DNA of 64,000 nucleotides from Streptococcus halichoeri (GCF_009870755.1 NZ_WLZU01000003.1:34647-98646); one strand, 5' to 3'; numbered from the stretch's first letter, positions 34,812 through 45,750 are shown. Notes: generated by a model from the sequence alone, not told the origin. A program made the numbers and translations.

Positions 34812-35957
34812 ATGAAAGATAAGTTATCATCAAAAGTGGCGATTTTATCGATTTCCATTTTTTTGATGTCGCATTTGGCTATTGCTCCAGCAATTCCTAA
34901 GATGTTTGAGTTTTACCATGCGCAAAATCCGCAGCTTGGGCTAGCATCTGTAGAAAATTTGGTGACCATCCCGGCCATGATGATTACGATTTTTGTCATG
35001 CTCAGTCCCTTTGTAGTGGCCAGGTTAGGTAAGAAAAAAACAGTTCAATTGGGTTTGATCCTTATTTTAATTTCTGGTTTGGTCTCGTTTTTTACACGTC
35101 AGTTTGTCGTTGTTTTGGTTTGCCGCTTATTGTTGGGGATTGGGATTGGTTTGTATAATTCTCTTTCCATTAGTATTATTAGTGATCATTATACTGGTCA
35201 AACTCGGGCTAATATGATTGGTCTACGTACGGCTACTTTAAATATTGGTAAGGCTCTAACGACCTTTATTGTTGGCTTGGCACTGCTGGTTGGTGTTAAC
35301 TATACTTACCTCGTGTATTTACTGGTTATCCCGGTCTACTTTTTCTTTAGCAAATTTGTGCCGGAATCAACACAAGATCCGCATTCTGTTAAGGCTATGG
35401 CTACTTTTGATCGGTCGGCCTTGTATTTGATGTTAATAACGTTTTTTGTGGGGATTAGTTACATTGGGGCAACCATTAAAATACCAACTCTTTTAGTTAG
35501 CAAATACCACTATTCGAGTTTTTTTGCCAGCAATATCTTAACCGTTTTGGCTGTTAGTGGGATTATCATTGGTATTGTTTTTGGTTATCTAACACGTGTG
35601 CTAAAAGAAGGAACCCTGTTACTCATGATTGTGGCTATGGGACTTGGCAATCTGCTGTTAACTTTTGGAAATTCAAAAATCCTCTTTGTTGTTGCGGCTA
35701 TTTTGATTGGTGCCAGTTTTGTAGGTACGATGTCATCTGTCTTTTACTATATTGCTAAGCACTATTCCCTAGCTCATAATAATTTTATAACGAGCTTAGC
35801 ACTGACAGCAGGAAATATCGGAGTTATCTTGACACCTGTGGTATTAACCAAATTACCTAGTGCTTTACACTTAGAAGCTTTTATCACACCCTTTTATATG
35901 ACCAGTGCCTTAATGTTGGTTTGTATGGGACTTTATAGTTTACTCAAAAAAGTTTAA
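34812..35957 (+). CDS. MFS transporter, unknown substrate
   Basis: A 381-residue major facilitator protein with about 12 hydrophobic helices. The loop 2-3 region reads PFVVARLGKKKTVQLG, the MFS motif A in degenerate form, and GIGIGLYNSLSISIISDHYTGQTRANMIGLR matches the drug/metabolite efflux branch. An AAAAGGAG site precedes ATG 34812. It is a single gene with its own palindromic operator and terminator, the arrangement of a locally induced efflux pump, but no regulator gene lies beside it. The substrate cannot be inferred. Confidence 0.85.
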   Translation: MKDKLSSKVAILSISIFLMSHLAIAPAIPKMFEFYHAQNPQLGLASVENLVTIPAMMITIFVMLSPFVVARLGKKKTVQLGLILILISGLVSFFTRQFVVVLVCRLLLGIGIGLYNSLSISIISDHYTGQTRANMIGLRTATLNIGKALTTFIVGLALLVGVNYTYLVYLLVIPVYFFFSKFVPESTQDPHSVKAMATFDRSALYLMLITFFVGISYIGATIKIPTLLVSKYHYSSFFASNILTVLAVSGIIIGIVFGYLTRVLKEGTLLLMIVAMGLGNLLLTFGNSKILFVVAAILIGASFVGTMSSVFYYIAKHYSLAHNNFITSLALTAGNIGVILTPVVLTKLPSALHLEAFITPFYMTSALMLVCMGLYSLLKKV

Positions 35958-35962
35958 ATCAT

Positions 35963-35995
35963 TGCCTGTTGCCGTACACAACAGGCATTTTTTTT
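35963..35995 (+). terminator. MFS gene terminator
   Basis: TGCCTGTT (35963-35970) and AACAGGCA (35980-35987), then eight T that also form the T-rich flank of the coiA cin box. Confidence 0.88.
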
Positions 35996-36001
35996 CGAAT
36001 A
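35994..36001 (+). promoter_or_regulatory. SigX cin box of coiA
   Basis: TTCGAATA following a T run, about 35 nt before the coiA start. Identical to the comEA site here and one base from TACGAATA. Confidence 0.7.
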
Positions 36002-36035
36002 GATAAGTGAGGTCTATTTGGAAAGGAAGTTTGTG

Positions 36036-36989
36036 ATGCTCTCAGCGATTAATCAGCAAGGCCAGGTCATCTCTATTTTGAAAGAACCGCCTAAAGATGC
36101 CATTTATTTTTGCCCAGTGTGTCATGGCGAGGTGCTCGTACGCCGGGGACCGATAAAACGCCCGCATTTTGCCCACCGGCAGTTAAGCCAATGCCCACAT
36201 GAAAGCTCAAATGAATCAGCCGAGCATCTCGGTTTAAAAGCACTCCTTTATCATTCCCTATCTGCTAGTGCAGATGTCATTGTGGAGTATTATTTGCCAG
36301 AAATTGCCCAGATTGCCGATCTGTGTGTTAACCACAAACTGATTTTAGAAGTACAATGTAGCCCCTTATCGCTTGAGAGACTGAGCCAAAGGACACAGTC
36401 TTATCAGGCAGCTGGCTTTACGGTGCTTTGGTTATTGGGCCAAAAGCTGGCGCTTAAGCAGCGACTGACAGCTTTGCAGCGGGCCTTGCTGCAGTTTTCC
36501 TGGCAAATTGGCTTTCACGTGTGGGAGCTTGATTTACAAAAATCAGTGATTCATTTGCATTATATGATACACGAGGATTTATTTGGCCGCCTGCATTATC
36601 TCACTTATTCCTATTCTTTAAAAAAATCGATCCTGCCCTTGTTGCGGTGGCCATATGTGCCTAAGCTGTCTCCGACAATGCAGGTCACAACAGATCGGGA
36701 TTTGCTTTTGAAAATTCAAAGAGCCTTATACCAGCGTGACCCTCGTTGGTTAAAAATCCAAGAGCAGGCTTATTTGCAAGGGGAGAATATATTATCTTAC
36801 TCAGCGCAAGCCTTTTACCCACCACTTAGGCCCATTATAATTGATGCAACGCACTGTTCTTATCATCCAAAACTGCTCAGCTATTATCAAGCCTATGACA
36901 GTTATTACAAAGAAATGTCTAATAAGCATGTGCAAACGCTTTATGCTCCAGACTTTTATGTTAAAATGAAAAGGAAGAAAATATACTAG
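36036..36989 (+). CDS. coiA: Competence protein CoiA
   Basis: A late competence protein needed for recombination of incoming DNA. The 317-residue sequence has an N-terminal zinc-finger-like segment (YFCPVCHGEVLVRRGPIKRPHFAH) with the CxxC and a nuclease-like domain with DLCVNHKLILEVQCSPLS, resembling the PD-(D/E)XK core (E-x-Q). Start ATG 36036 lies after GGAAAGGA; the TTG at 36018 is in the cin-box leader. The gene is followed by pepF after 9 nt, so pepF may be read from the competence promoter as well. Confidence 0.93.
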   Translation: MLSAINQQGQVISILKEPPKDAIYFCPVCHGEVLVRRGPIKRPHFAHRQLSQCPHESSNESAEHLGLKALLYHSLSASADVIVEYYLPEIAQIADLCVNHKLILEVQCSPLSLERLSQRTQSYQAAGFTVLWLLGQKLALKQRLTALQRALLQFSWQIGFHVWELDLQKSVIHLHYMIHEDLFGRLHYLTYSYSLKKSILPLLRWPYVPKLSPTMQVTTDRDLLLKIQRALYQRDPRWLKIQEQAYLQGENILSYSAQAFYPPLRPIIIDATHCSYHPKLLSYYQAYDSYYKEMSNKHVQTLYAPDFYVKMKRKKIY

Positions 36990-36998
36990 GAGGATTCT

Positions 36999-38801
36999 AT
37001 GTCAGATAATCGCAGCCATTTAGAAGAAAAATATACGTGGGATTTAGGGACCATCTTTGCCAGTGATGATGATTGGGAGCAGGAGGTGCAAGCTCTTAAT
37101 GCCGCACTTGATCAGGCTAAGAGTGATGCCGGACACTTGCTAGATAGTAGTAGTCAGTTATTACGCATTACCCAGACCCAACTGGCCTTATCACGCCGGA
37201 TTGAGACAGTATATGTGTATGCGCACATGAAAAATGACCAAGATACAACTGTGGCTAAATATCAGGAATATCAGTCCAAGGCTGCAGCTTTATATGCCCG
37301 CTTTGGAGAAGTTTATTCCTTCTATGAACCAGAGATTATGGCTTTAGATGAAGAGACTTTGATTGACTTTGAGGCTCAAGAAGCTGGCCTAAAGCCCTAT
37401 CGTCATTATTTTGAGCGTCTGCTTAAGAATAAAAAACATGTATTGACGCCGCATGAAGAAGAGCTCTTAGCTGGGGCACAGGAAATTTTCAATGCCCCTG
37501 AGGATACCTTTGGCATTCTAGATAATGCTGATATTTCGTTCCCAACGATTGTAGATGATCAAGGCCAAGAAGTGGAAATAACGCATGGTAATTTTATCAA
37601 ACTGATGGAATCAAAAGACCGTAAAGTCCGGCAAGCTGCTTTTGAGGCTCTCTATCAAACCTATGAACAATTCCAGCATACTTATGCAAAAACCTTACAA
37701 AGCAATGTGAAAGTCCATAATTTCCAAGCACGTGTTCACCACTATGATTCAGCGCGTCAAGCAGCTATGTCTGCTAATTTTATTCCAGAAGCTGTCTACG
37801 ATACGCTACTTGCCTCTGTTCATAAGCATCTGCCTCTTTTGCATCGCTACCTTAAGTTACGGCAGGAGGTTCTAGGACTTTCAGAATTAAAAATGTATGA
37901 CATTTATACCCCTTTGTCGGAGGTGGACCTGGCCGTATCTTATGATGAAGCACTGGCCAAAACAGAAAAAATCTTAGAGGTCTTTGGTCCTGATTATGCC
38001 AAGCGAGTGCACCGTGCCTTTACTGAGCGTTGGATTGATGTTCATGTCAACAAAGGGAAACGTTCAGGCGCCTATTCTGGTGGTGCTTATGACACCAATG
38101 CCTTTATGCTGTTGAACTGGCAAGATACATTAGATAGTATGTATACCCTAATCCACGAGACAGGTCACAGCATGCACTCAACCTTTACCAGGGAAACGCA
38201 ACCTTATGTCTATGGTGATTATAGTATCTTTTTAGCCGAGATTGCCTCAACAACTAATGAAAATATTTTGACAGAAGCTCTCCTTAAGGAAGTGACTGAC
38301 GATAAAGAGCGTTTTGCGATTCTAAATCATTATCTTGATGGCTTTAGGGGGACCGTTTTCCGCCAAACACAGTTTGCGGAATTTGAATTAGCAATCCACC
38401 AAGCTGATCAGGCTGGCCAGGTGTTAACCAGTGATTATCTAAACAACCTCTACGCCACCTTAAACGAAAAGTATTATGGCTTACCAAAAGCCGAAAATCA
38501 CTACATTCAATATGAGTGGGCACGTATTCCGCATTTTTATTATAACTATTATGTCTACCAATATGCTACTGGTTTTGCTGCGGCCAGCTACCTAGCGCAC
38601 AAGATTGTCCATGGTCAGCCAGAAGATATTGAGCGTTACTTGGCTTACTTGAAAGCGGGTAACTCAGATTTCCCACTAGCAGTTATCGCCAAAGCAGGTG
38701 TTGATATGACAGATACGACTTATCTAGATGAGGCCTTTGCTGTCTTTGAAAAACGTTTAACAGAATTAGAAGCACTAGTGGCAAAAGGCGTATTACATTA
38801 A
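36999..38801 (+). CDS. pepF: Oligoendopeptidase F, M3 metallopeptidase
   Basis: A cytosolic zinc peptidase that cuts short oligopeptides. The 600-residue protein has the HExxH zinc motif in [11 protein letters not shown] (about residues 386-396) and the distal Glu in [10 protein letters not shown]; the N-terminal lobe is helical. Length is usual for PepF/PepB of lactic acid bacteria. AGGAGG precedes the ATG. It follows coiA closely, an order conserved in streptococci. Confidence 0.95.
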   Translation: MSDNRSHLEEKYTWDLGTIFASDDDWEQEVQALNAALDQAKSDAGHLLDSSSQLLRITQTQLALSRRIETVYVYAHMKNDQDTTVAKYQEYQSKAAALYARFGEVYSFYEPEIMALDEETLIDFEAQEAGLKPYRHYFERLLKNKKHVLTPHEEELLAGAQEIFNAPEDTFGILDNADISFPTIVDDQGQEVEITHGNFIKLMESKDRKVRQAAFEALYQTYEQFQHTYAKTLQSNVKVHNFQARVHHYDSARQAAMSANFIPEAVYDTLLASVHKHLPLLHRYLKLRQEVLGLSELKMYDIYTPLSEVDLAVSYDEALAKTEKILEVFGPDYAKRVHRAFTERWIDVHVNKGKRSGAYSGGAYDTNAFMLLNWQDTLDSMYTLIHETGHSMHSTFTRETQPYVYGDYSIFLAEIASTTNENILTEALLKEVTDDKERFAILNHYLDGFRGTVFRQTQFAEFELAIHQADQAGQVLTSDYLNNLYATLNEKYYGLPKAENHYIQYEWARIPHFYYNYYVYQYATGFAAASYLAHKIVHGQPEDIERYLAYLKAGNSDFPLAVIAKAGVDMTDTTYLDEAFAVFEKRLTELEALVAKGVLH

Positions 38802-38852
38802 GATGGGCTGTAAGCCTTAAAAATCAAAGAGATAAGGGTGAGGGTGTGAGAT

Positions 38853-39467
38853 ATGACAAAAACAGCATTTATTTGGGATTTTGATGGAACCTTGGTTGAG
38901 TCTTATGAGGCTATTCGCCAAGTGATTCAAGAAATGTATCATGTGTATGATCTACCTTTGGATGAGGCATGTGTCATGGACTTTATCTTAAAAGAGTCTG
39001 TTTACTCGCTACTAAAGGACATTGCGCGGGCCTATCGCATTCCCTTTAAAGAGTTGCTGACATTCTTTAACCGTGAACAAGAAGTGCGTGATCATATGAT
39101 AACTTTGATGCCAGCCACTAAGGAGGTTTTAGAGTATACTCAAGAACAAGGAATTGATAACTTTATCATTACGCACAAAGGTGCAACGACCCAAGCTGTT
39201 TTAGAAAAGCTAGGCATAGCCACTTACTTTAAGCATGTCCTTACAGCACAAGATGGCTTTAAACGAAAACCGCATCCAGAATCCATTACCTTTTTAGTGG
39301 ATACTTATCAGTTAGATAAGCAGCATACCTATTATATAGGTGATCGTTTGTTAGATGTTCAGGCAGCTGAAAATGCTGGCATTAAATCACTTAATCTCAC
39401 CCAGCCTGATTCTAAGGGAAATAGTCATATTGACTCTTTATCAGCCATTACTGCCCTTGCTTTATAA
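38853..39467 (+). CDS. HAD-superfamily phosphatase, phosphoglycolate phosphatase-like
   Basis: A 204-residue haloacid dehalogenase-type phosphatase of the beta-phosphoglucomutase/PGP branch. Motif I is DFDGTL (residues 9-14, nucleophile Asp 9), motif II the Thr in FIITHKG, motif III the Lys in KRKPHPESI, and motif IV GDRLLDVQAAENAG. A helical cap sits between motifs I and II. The substrate is unknown; several members are nonspecific sugar or nucleotide phosphatases. It lies 51 nt after pepF and is likely part of the same transcript. Confidence 0.88.
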   Translation: MTKTAFIWDFDGTLVESYEAIRQVIQEMYHVYDLPLDEACVMDFILKESVYSLLKDIARAYRIPFKELLTFFNREQEVRDHMITLMPATKEVLEYTQEQGIDNFIITHKGATTQAVLEKLGIATYFKHVLTAQDGFKRKPHPESITFLVDTYQLDKQHTYYIGDRLLDVQAAENAGIKSLNLTQPDSKGNSHIDSLSAITALAL

Positions 39468-39471
39468 ACTC

Positions 39472-39520
39472 AAAGAGATAAAAACCTTGATTTCGAGCGC
39501 CAAGCTTTTTGTCTCTTTTT
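39472..39520 (+). terminator. Terminator after the HAD gene
   Basis: AAAGAGA (39472-39478) and TCTCTTT (39512-39518) with inner AAAA/TTTT pairing, then TTT. Confidence 0.55.
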
Positions 39521-39625
39521 CAGTTAAACATAATCTTTGACGAAAGGTCTAAGTTATCATAAAATAAAATCCTGACGATAAATAAAAAAACAAAGAAAAT
39601 ATTCGTTTTTTGGAAAGAGGTTTTT

Positions 39626-40846
39626 GTGAAAATAACCAATCGATACGTTGTAGCAACTGCAGGGGTAATATTACATTTGATGCTGGGCTCTACCTATGCT
39701 TGGAGTGTCTTTCGTAACCCCATGATGACAGAGACAGGCTGGTCTCAGTCCTCCATTGCCTTTGCGTTTTCATTAGCTATTTTTTGCCTAGGCATGTCGG
39801 CAGCGTTTGTTGGTCGCTTTGTCGAACGTTTTGGTCCTCGTCTTGTTGGCTCTTTTTCGGCCATTTTCTATGGTGGCGGGACGATGCTGACTGGTTTAGC
39901 CATTCAGCATCATAATCTTACCTTACTGTATTTGGGGTATGGGCTTATTGGTGGGTTAGGGTTAGGCGCAGGATACATCACCCCAGTATCAACCATTATT
40001 AAGTGGTTTCCTGACAAGCGCGGCTTGGCTACTGGCATGGCGATAATGGGCTTTGGTTTTGCCTCTTTATTAACCAGTCCCATTGCACAGCTCTTAATGA
40101 CGAGTAGGGGAGTGGTTGAGACTTTCTATTTATTAGGCTTTCTTTATTTTAGCGTTATGATTATTGCAGCGCAGTTTATTCAAAAACCGAGCGCTAGCGA
40201 ATTTGCAGCTGTAAGTAAGAGCATACCAGGCGGTGCGGCCTTAGAGCAAGGGTACAGTGCTCATGAAGCGATTCGCACACCAGAATTTTATACCTTGTGG
40301 TTCCTTTTGTTCATTAATATCGCTTGTGGCTTAGCTCTGATTTCGGTAGTTGCACCCATTTCGCAAGATCTTGCACATTTGACACCTACTGATGCGGCCT
40401 TAGCTGTAGGCTTAATGGGGATTTTTAATGGCTTTGGACGTCTGGTGTGGGCTTCTTTATCAGATTGGTTGGGACGATCCATGACCATGATTCTCTTGTT
40501 TGTAGTCAATATTCTGATGATGCTTATGCTGATGGTTGTCCATGTCCCTATCATTTTTATTGGTGCTTTGGCTATTCTCATGACCTGTTATGGGGCGGGC
40601 TTTTCGCTCATTCCTCCTTATTTGAGTGATCTTTTTGGGGCGAAGGAACTTGCTACCTTGCATGGTTATATTTTAACAGCTTGGGCTGTTGCAGCCTTGG
40701 TAGGTCCCATGTTACTTTCTATCACTTTTGAGATTACTCATTCCTATTACAGCACACTTGGATTATTTATTGGGCTCTACACCCTTGCATTTGGCGTTGC
40801 ACTCAGACTGCATCTGAGCTTGTCTCGTCAAAAACAAATTCTTTAA
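39626..40846 (+). CDS. OFA-family MFS transporter, oxalate/formate antiporter-like
   Basis: A 406-residue MFS protein of the OFA family, which includes oxalate:formate antiporters and monocarboxylate carriers. The family start ITNRYVVATAGVILHLMLGSTYAWSVF is clear, with GLGLGAGYITPVSTIIKWFPDKRGLATG in the first half and NGFGRLVWASLSDWLGR at the motif A repeat. About 12 helices. It starts at GTG 39626, 6 nt after GAAAGAGG. The substrate (formate, lactate or another organic anion) is not certain. Confidence 0.88.
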   Translation: MKITNRYVVATAGVILHLMLGSTYAWSVFRNPMMTETGWSQSSIAFAFSLAIFCLGMSAAFVGRFVERFGPRLVGSFSAIFYGGGTMLTGLAIQHHNLTLLYLGYGLIGGLGLGAGYITPVSTIIKWFPDKRGLATGMAIMGFGFASLLTSPIAQLLMTSRGVVETFYLLGFLYFSVMIIAAQFIQKPSASEFAAVSKSIPGGAALEQGYSAHEAIRTPEFYTLWFLLFINIACGLALISVVAPISQDLAHLTPTDAALAVGLMGIFNGFGRLVWASLSDWLGRSMTMILLFVVNILMMLMLMVVHVPIIFIGALAILMTCYGAGFSLIPPYLSDLFGAKELATLHGYILTAWAVAALVGPMLLSITFEITHSYYSTLGLFIGLYTLAFGVALRLHLSLSRQKQIL

Positions 40847-40873
40847 AAACTCTAGTAAAGTCTAGAGTTTTTT
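40847..40873 (+). terminator. OFA transporter terminator
   Basis: AAACTCTAG and CTAGAGTTT arms with loop TAAAGT, then TTTT; its T tract runs into the -10 of the next gene. Confidence 0.85.
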
Positions 40874-40875
40874 TA

Positions 40876-40888
40876 TATAATGAGAGGT
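40876..40888 (+). promoter_or_regulatory. Leaderless promoter of the O-methyltransferase gene
   Basis: TATAAT at 40876-40881 followed by 7 nt and ATG 40889; predicted +1 is 40888. AGAGG at 40883-40887 is too close to the ATG to act as ribosome site. Confidence 0.6.
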
Positions 40889-41590
40889 ATGGTTCAAACG
40901 TACAGTCAAAATGCAAATCGTAACATGCGCCGTCCGATTATTAAGGAGGATGTCCTGCAATTTTTGCGCACCAAGCAGACTCAAAATCAGGGTCATTTAG
41001 CAGAATTAGAAGTTTTTGCGAAGTCCGAAAACATTCCGATCATCCAACACGAAGTTGTTGCTTATTTTCGTGTCCTTCTTAAAGCATTAGCACCAGCAAA
41101 AATACTTGAAATTGGTACAGCAATTGGCTTTTCTGCTCTGGTTATGGCAGATGTCCTACCGGAGGCTAAAATTGTAACCATTGATCGTAATGACGAAATG
41201 ATTGCTTTGGCCCAAAAAAACTTGGCGCGCTTTGATCAGCGCAAGCAAATTACCCTTTTACAAGGAGATGCAGCAGATATTCTCAAAGAAGTTGAGCAAG
41301 ACTTTGATTTTGTCTTTATGGACTCGGCTAAGTCAAAATACGTCGTATTTTTACCGGAAATTTTACGCCATTTAAAGGTTGGTGGAGTGATTATTATTGA
41401 TGATGTCTTTCAAGGTGGTGACATCGTTAAACCAATCGAAGAAGTGCATCGCAGTCAGCGAGCGATCTATCGTGGCTTACAAAAGTTATTTGAGGTGACA
41501 CTAGATCATCCTGCTCTAACAAGCAGCTTAATTCCGCTAAGCGATGGGTTATTAATGATTCGTAAGGACCAAGAAGTTGAGCATTTGTAA
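40889..41590 (+). CDS. SAM-dependent O-methyltransferase, TrmR/YrrM-like
   Basis: A 233-residue class I methyltransferase of the COMT family (methyltransferase_3). The SAM-binding motif is ILEIGTAIGFSALVMA, followed by VTIDRNDEMI and the metal- and substrate-region FVFMDSAKSKY and IIIDDVFQGG. In B. subtilis the relative YrrM (TrmR) methylates hydroxyuridine in tRNA; that role fits but is inference. ATG 40889 is chosen because the ATG at 40880 overlaps the -10. It lies just upstream of prsA with 70 nt between. Confidence 0.85.
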   Translation: MVQTYSQNANRNMRRPIIKEDVLQFLRTKQTQNQGHLAELEVFAKSENIPIIQHEVVAYFRVLLKALAPAKILEIGTAIGFSALVMADVLPEAKIVTIDRNDEMIALAQKNLARFDQRKQITLLQGDAADILKEVEQDFDFVFMDSAKSKYVVFLPEILRHLKVGGVIIIDDVFQGGDIVKPIEEVHRSQRAIYRGLQKLFEVTLDHPALTSSLIPLSDGLLMIRKDQEVEHL

Positions 41591-41660
41591 CAGATTAAGT
41601 ATTATTTAAGAATTTGTGTTATAATAAATTGGTTAAAGACAAAAAAAGGAGTTCATCATT

Positions 41661-42608
41661 ATGAAGACATCACGCAAAATCCTCACAGGGGTAGTCACAG
41701 TTGCTTCAGTGCTAACACTGGCAGCCTGTCACTCAACCAGTGAAGGAACAAATGTTATCACAATGAAAGGTGATACAATCACTGTCAGTGATTTTTACAA
41801 CGAAGCTAAAAACTCTAGCGCTGCACAACAATCCATGCTTAATCTGGTATTATCACGTGTGTTTGAGTCACAATATGGTAAGCAAGTGTCAGAAAAAGAA
41901 GTCAAACAATCATATGACAAGACTGCTAAACAGTATGGCTCATCATTCTCAGGTGCTTTGCAACAAGCTGGTTTAACTCCTGAAACGTATAAAAAGCAAA
42001 TTAGAACAACAATGCTTGTTGAGCACGCTGTTAAAAAAGCAGCTAAGAAAGAACTGACAGATAAAAATTACGAAAAGGCTTATAAAGATTACACGCCAAG
42101 TATGACAACGCAAGTCATGGCCCTAAATGATGAAGAAAAAGCTAAAAAGGCTCTGGATGATGTCAAGGCAGAAGGGGCTGATTTTGCCGCAATTGCTAAG
42201 GATAAAACAACAGCAGCAAATAAGAAAATTGATTATACCTTTGATTCTGCTAGCACAACACTGCCAAGTGAAGTAATCAAGGCAGCAAGTAAGCTTAAAG
42301 AAGGTGACCATTCAGAGGTGATAACTGTCTTAGATTCAGCAACTTACCAAAAGAAATTCTACATTGTGAAAGTACTTAAAAAAGCTGAGAAAAAAGCAGA
42401 CTGGAAATCCTCTAAACCTCGTTTGAAAGAAATTATCTTAAAAGAAAAAACAAATGATACCAACTTCCAAAATAAGGTGATTTCATCAGCTTTAGATAAA
42501 GCAAATGTGAAGATCAAGGACAAAGCCTTTGCTAATATCTTGGCACAATTTGCTTCAAAGAAAGATACAAAGGCAAATAATAATCTAGGTACACCTGTAG
42601 GTCAATAA
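41661..42608 (+). CDS. prsA: Foldase lipoprotein PrsA
   Basis: A membrane-tethered parvulin-type foldase that helps secreted proteins fold outside the cell. The signal peptide ends in lipobox LAAC (Cys near residue 23). The N- and C-terminal chaperone helices flank a parvulin domain (about residues 140-240, [20 protein letters not shown] to [12 protein letters not shown]), which looks degenerate compared with active PPIases. The 315-residue length matches streptococcal PrsA. AAAAGGAG precedes the ATG and TATAAT stands at about 41620. It is followed by the alaS T-box unit. Confidence 0.95.
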   Translation: MKTSRKILTGVVTVASVLTLAACHSTSEGTNVITMKGDTITVSDFYNEAKNSSAAQQSMLNLVLSRVFESQYGKQVSEKEVKQSYDKTAKQYGSSFSGALQQAGLTPETYKKQIRTTMLVEHAVKKAAKKELTDKNYEKAYKDYTPSMTTQVMALNDEEKAKKALDDVKAEGADFAAIAKDKTTAANKKIDYTFDSASTTLPSEVIKAASKLKEGDHSEVITVLDSATYQKKFYIVKVLKKAEKKADWKSSKPRLKEIILKEKTNDTNFQNKVISSALDKANVKIKDKAFANILAQFASKKDTKANNNLGTPVGQ

Positions 42609-42618
42609 GGATAAGAGA

Positions 42619-42647
42619 TTGACCGACTGGATAAAAAACGATATACT
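42619..42647 (+). promoter_or_regulatory. alaS T-box promoter
   Basis: TTGACC 42619-42624, 17-nt spacer, TATACT 42642-42647; predicted start near 42654 at the base of T-box stem I. Confidence 0.7.
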
Positions 42648-42653
42648 TATAAA

Positions 42654-42840
42654 AGTTAAGAATTGTCTTTCGGCGATTGGATTCAGAGAAGTGACGGGAG
42701 CTGCGAGTCATGGACAATCAGAAAGTACATGCTACTTAATGAAATAGTTGAATATAATAATGAGAATGACAAGTTCATTGAATAGAGGTGGTACCGCGGT
42801 TTTCGCCCTCTGTTAAATGAACTTGTTTTGTGTTTGTAAA
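42654..42840 (+). ncRNA. T-box leader controlling alaS
   Basis: The conserved T-box AGGTGGTACCGCG lies at 42786-42798. Stem I carries AGAGAAGTGA and GCTGCGAGTC, and its base pairs TTAAG (about 42656-42660) with CTTAA (42735-42739). The proposed specifier is GCT at 42731-42733 (Ala codon) followed by A. The terminator ACAAGTTCATT with AATGAACTTGT and TTTTG (to about 42838) competes with the antiterminator, so uncharged alanyl tRNA should permit readthrough into alaS. Confidence 0.93.
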
Positions 42841-42883
42841 GGCCAAGCCAACTTGCGCTTTACAAAATAGAAAAGGACATGCT

Positions 42884-45502
42884 ATGAAACAAATGACTTC
42901 TGCTGAAATTCGTCAAATGTGGCTAGATTTCTGGAAATCAAAAGGTCACTCTGTTGAGCCATCAGCTAACCTGGTCCCTGTCAATGACCCAACGCTTCTA
43001 TGGATTAACTCTGGTGTGGCAACTCTCAAAAAATATTTTGATGGTTCTGTAATTCCAGAAAACCCACGGATTACTAATGCTCAAAAGTCCATTCGGACAA
43101 ATGATATTGAAAATGTTGGGAAAACAGCTCGCCACCATACCATGTTTGAAATGCTTGGTAATTTTTCCATTGGTGATTATTTCCGTGATGAGGCAATTGA
43201 GTGGGGCTATGAATTGCTCACAAGTCCAGAGTGGTTTGCTTTCCCAAAAGACAAACTGTATATGACTTATTACCCAGCTGATACTGATTCTTACAACCGC
43301 TGGATTGCTTGTGGGGTAGAACCGAGTCATTTGATTCCCTTAGAAGAAAATTTTTGGGAGATTGGTAAAGGTCCTTCAGGGCCAGATACAGAGATTTTCT
43401 TTGACCGCGGCGCAGCCTTTGACCCTGAAAATATTGGCATTCGTCTCTTAGAAGAAGACCTTGAGAACGATCGTTACATCGAAATCTGGAATATCGTCTT
43501 ATCCCAATTTAATGCTGATCCTGCAGTGCCCCGTTCACAATATAAAGAACTGCCTCACAAAAATATTGATACGGGAGCAGGCCTAGAGCGTTTAGTTGCT
43601 GTTATTCAAGGGGCTAAAACTAACTTTGAAACAGACCTTTTCTTGCCAATCATTCATGAGATTGAGCAGATGTCTGGCAAAACCTATGACCCAGATGGTG
43701 ACAACATGAGCTTTAAAGTCATTGCCGACCATATCCGGGCTTTGGCATTTGCCATCGGAGATGGGGCCTTACCTGGTAATGAAGGGCGTGGCTATGTACT
43801 TCGCCGTTTGCTGCGCCGGGCTGTCATGCATGGTCGCCGTCTGGGGATTCATGAAACCTTCCTTTACAAATTAGTCCCAACAGTTGGCCAGATCATGGAA
43901 AGTTACTATCCAGAAATTCTTGAAAAACAAGACTTTATCCAAAAAATTATCAAGCGTGAAGAAGAAACCTTTGCACGGACTATTGATGCCGGGTCTGGTC
44001 ATTTGGATCAATTGCTAGCGCAGCTCAAGGCCAGTGGCCAAAACACTCTGGAAGGTCAAGACATCTTCAAACTTTATGACACCTATGGTTTCCCTGTGGA
44101 ATTAACAGAAGAATTAGCAGAAGATGCAGGTTATCAGATTGATCACGCTGGCTTTAAAGCAGCCATGAAAGAACAGCAAGAGCGAGCACGTGCAGCTGTG
44201 GTCAAGGGTGGCTCAATGGGGATGCAAAACGAAACCCTTGCTGGGATTACAGAGCCATCGACTTTCTTGTATGAAACAGAGAGTGTTGATGCCCGTTTGA
44301 CTGTGATTATTGTTGACAATGAACGCAGCCAAGTGGTTTCAGAAGGTCAGGCCTTGCTGGTCTTTGATCAGACACCTTTTTATGCAGAAATGGGTGGCCA
44401 GGTGGCTGACCATGGCGTGATTAAAAATAGCCAGGGTGAGATAGTTGCACATGTGACGGATGTGCAAAAGGCGCCAAATGGCCAAGCCCTACACACCGTC
44501 AAGGTCCTAGCTAGTCTAGCTTTAGATGAGGTTTATCACCTCGAGATTGATACTAAACGTCGTTATGCAGTGGAGAAAAACCACACCGCAACCCATTTGT
44601 TGCATGCGGCTCTTCATCGAGTTGTCGGTGAGCATGCTACTCAGGCTGGTTCGTTAAATGAAGCAGACTTCCTTCGCTTTGACTTCACCCATTTTGAAGC
44701 TGTGACAGCTGCTGAGCTTCGCCAGATTGAAGAAGAAGTCAACCAACAAATCTGGAATGCCCTGACGATCACAACAACAGAAACGGATGTCGAGACGGCT
44801 AAAGCAATGGGAGCGATGGCCCTCTTTGGTGAGAAATATGGCAAAACGGTGCGTGTGGTCCAAATCGGAGATTATTCGGTTGAACTTTGCGGGGGAACCC
44901 ATTTGCACAATTCCTCAGAAATTGGCCTCTTTAAAATCCTCAAAGAAGAAGGGATTGGTTCAGGAACCCGCCGTATTTTGGCGGTTACCGGCCAAGCAGC
45001 CTATGAGGCCTTCCGCAAGCAAGAAGATGCCCTAAAAGAAATTGCCCAGACATTAAAGGTCCCTCAAATGGACCAAGTTCCTGCTAAGGTTATGAGCCAA
45101 AGTGAGCAGCTTCGCGATTTGCAAAAGGAAGTGGCTGAGCTCAAGGAAAAAGCAGCAGCCGCCCAAGCCGGTGATGTCTTTAAAAATGTCAAGGAAGCTA
45201 AGGACTTGCGCTACATTGCCACCCAAGTTACGGTCTCTGATGCCGGTGCCTTACGCACCTTTGCTGATAACTGGAAGCAAACAGACTACTCAGATGTGCT
45301 GGTACTTGTCGCTGCCATTGGTGAAAAAGTCAATGTTCTTGTGGCCAGCAAGACCAAGAACGTTCATGCTGGAAACGTGATTAAAGCCTTGGCCCCAATC
45401 ATCTCTGGTCGTGGAGGGGGTAAACCAGATATGGCTATGGCTGGTGGATCAGATGCTAGTCAAATAGCAGAGCTGCTAAAAGCTGTACCAGAGCACCTAT
45501 AA
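42884..45502 (+). CDS. alaS: Alanyl-tRNA synthetase
   Basis: Charges tRNA-Ala and edits mischarged Ser and Gly. Start ATG 42884 ([13 protein letters not shown]) follows AAAAGGA; the extension upstream lies in the T-box terminator. The 872-residue protein has the class II catalytic core, with motif 2-like [18 protein letters not shown], the editing domain zinc motifs [12 protein letters not shown] and CGGTH, and the C-Ala domain ending [16 protein letters not shown]. Its expression is controlled by the T-box just upstream. Confidence 0.98.
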   Translation: MKQMTSAEIRQMWLDFWKSKGHSVEPSANLVPVNDPTLLWINSGVATLKKYFDGSVIPENPRITNAQKSIRTNDIENVGKTARHHTMFEMLGNFSIGDYFRDEAIEWGYELLTSPEWFAFPKDKLYMTYYPADTDSYNRWIACGVEPSHLIPLEENFWEIGKGPSGPDTEIFFDRGAAFDPENIGIRLLEEDLENDRYIEIWNIVLSQFNADPAVPRSQYKELPHKNIDTGAGLERLVAVIQGAKTNFETDLFLPIIHEIEQMSGKTYDPDGDNMSFKVIADHIRALAFAIGDGALPGNEGRGYVLRRLLRRAVMHGRRLGIHETFLYKLVPTVGQIMESYYPEILEKQDFIQKIIKREEETFARTIDAGSGHLDQLLAQLKASGQNTLEGQDIFKLYDTYGFPVELTEELAEDAGYQIDHAGFKAAMKEQQERARAAVVKGGSMGMQNETLAGITEPSTFLYETESVDARLTVIIVDNERSQVVSEGQALLVFDQTPFYAEMGGQVADHGVIKNSQGEIVAHVTDVQKAPNGQALHTVKVLASLALDEVYHLEIDTKRRYAVEKNHTATHLLHAALHRVVGEHATQAGSLNEADFLRFDFTHFEAVTAAELRQIEEEVNQQIWNALTITTTETDVETAKAMGAMALFGEKYGKTVRVVQIGDYSVELCGGTHLHNSSEIGLFKILKEEGIGSGTRRILAVTGQAAYEAFRKQEDALKEIAQTLKVPQMDQVPAKVMSQSEQLRDLQKEVAELKEKAAAAQAGDVFKNVKEAKDLRYIATQVTVSDAGALRTFADNWKQTDYSDVLVLVAAIGEKVNVLVASKTKNVHAGNVIKALAPIISGRGGGKPDMAMAGGSDASQIAELLKAVPEHL

Positions 45503-45564
45503 GCCTGTCAAAAGGCTGCTTGCCTTGCTAGTCGCCTAGATAGAATGCTGCTAAGTATCAAAAT

Positions 45565-45600
45565 AAAAAACGAGTTGCTACTTTACAATTCGTTTTTTAA
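45565..45600 (+). terminator. alaS terminator
   Basis: AAAAAACGA (45565-45573) and TCGTTTTTT (45590-45598), with further inner pairing TTG/CAA. From 45601 to 45750 no gene is seen. Confidence 0.85.
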
Positions 45601-45750
45601 TGTGCTGAAAGCAAGAAAACTCACATCATTCTAAGGTCAGTAATTTTATTTTTTCTAAAATGATGAAAACAAAGAGAGGCTGACTTTTTCCTTGTGGGTG
45701 TTTGTCGCCCTGCTGGCTATCACATGAGCTTTGTGTTGTGTAAAGATGAG

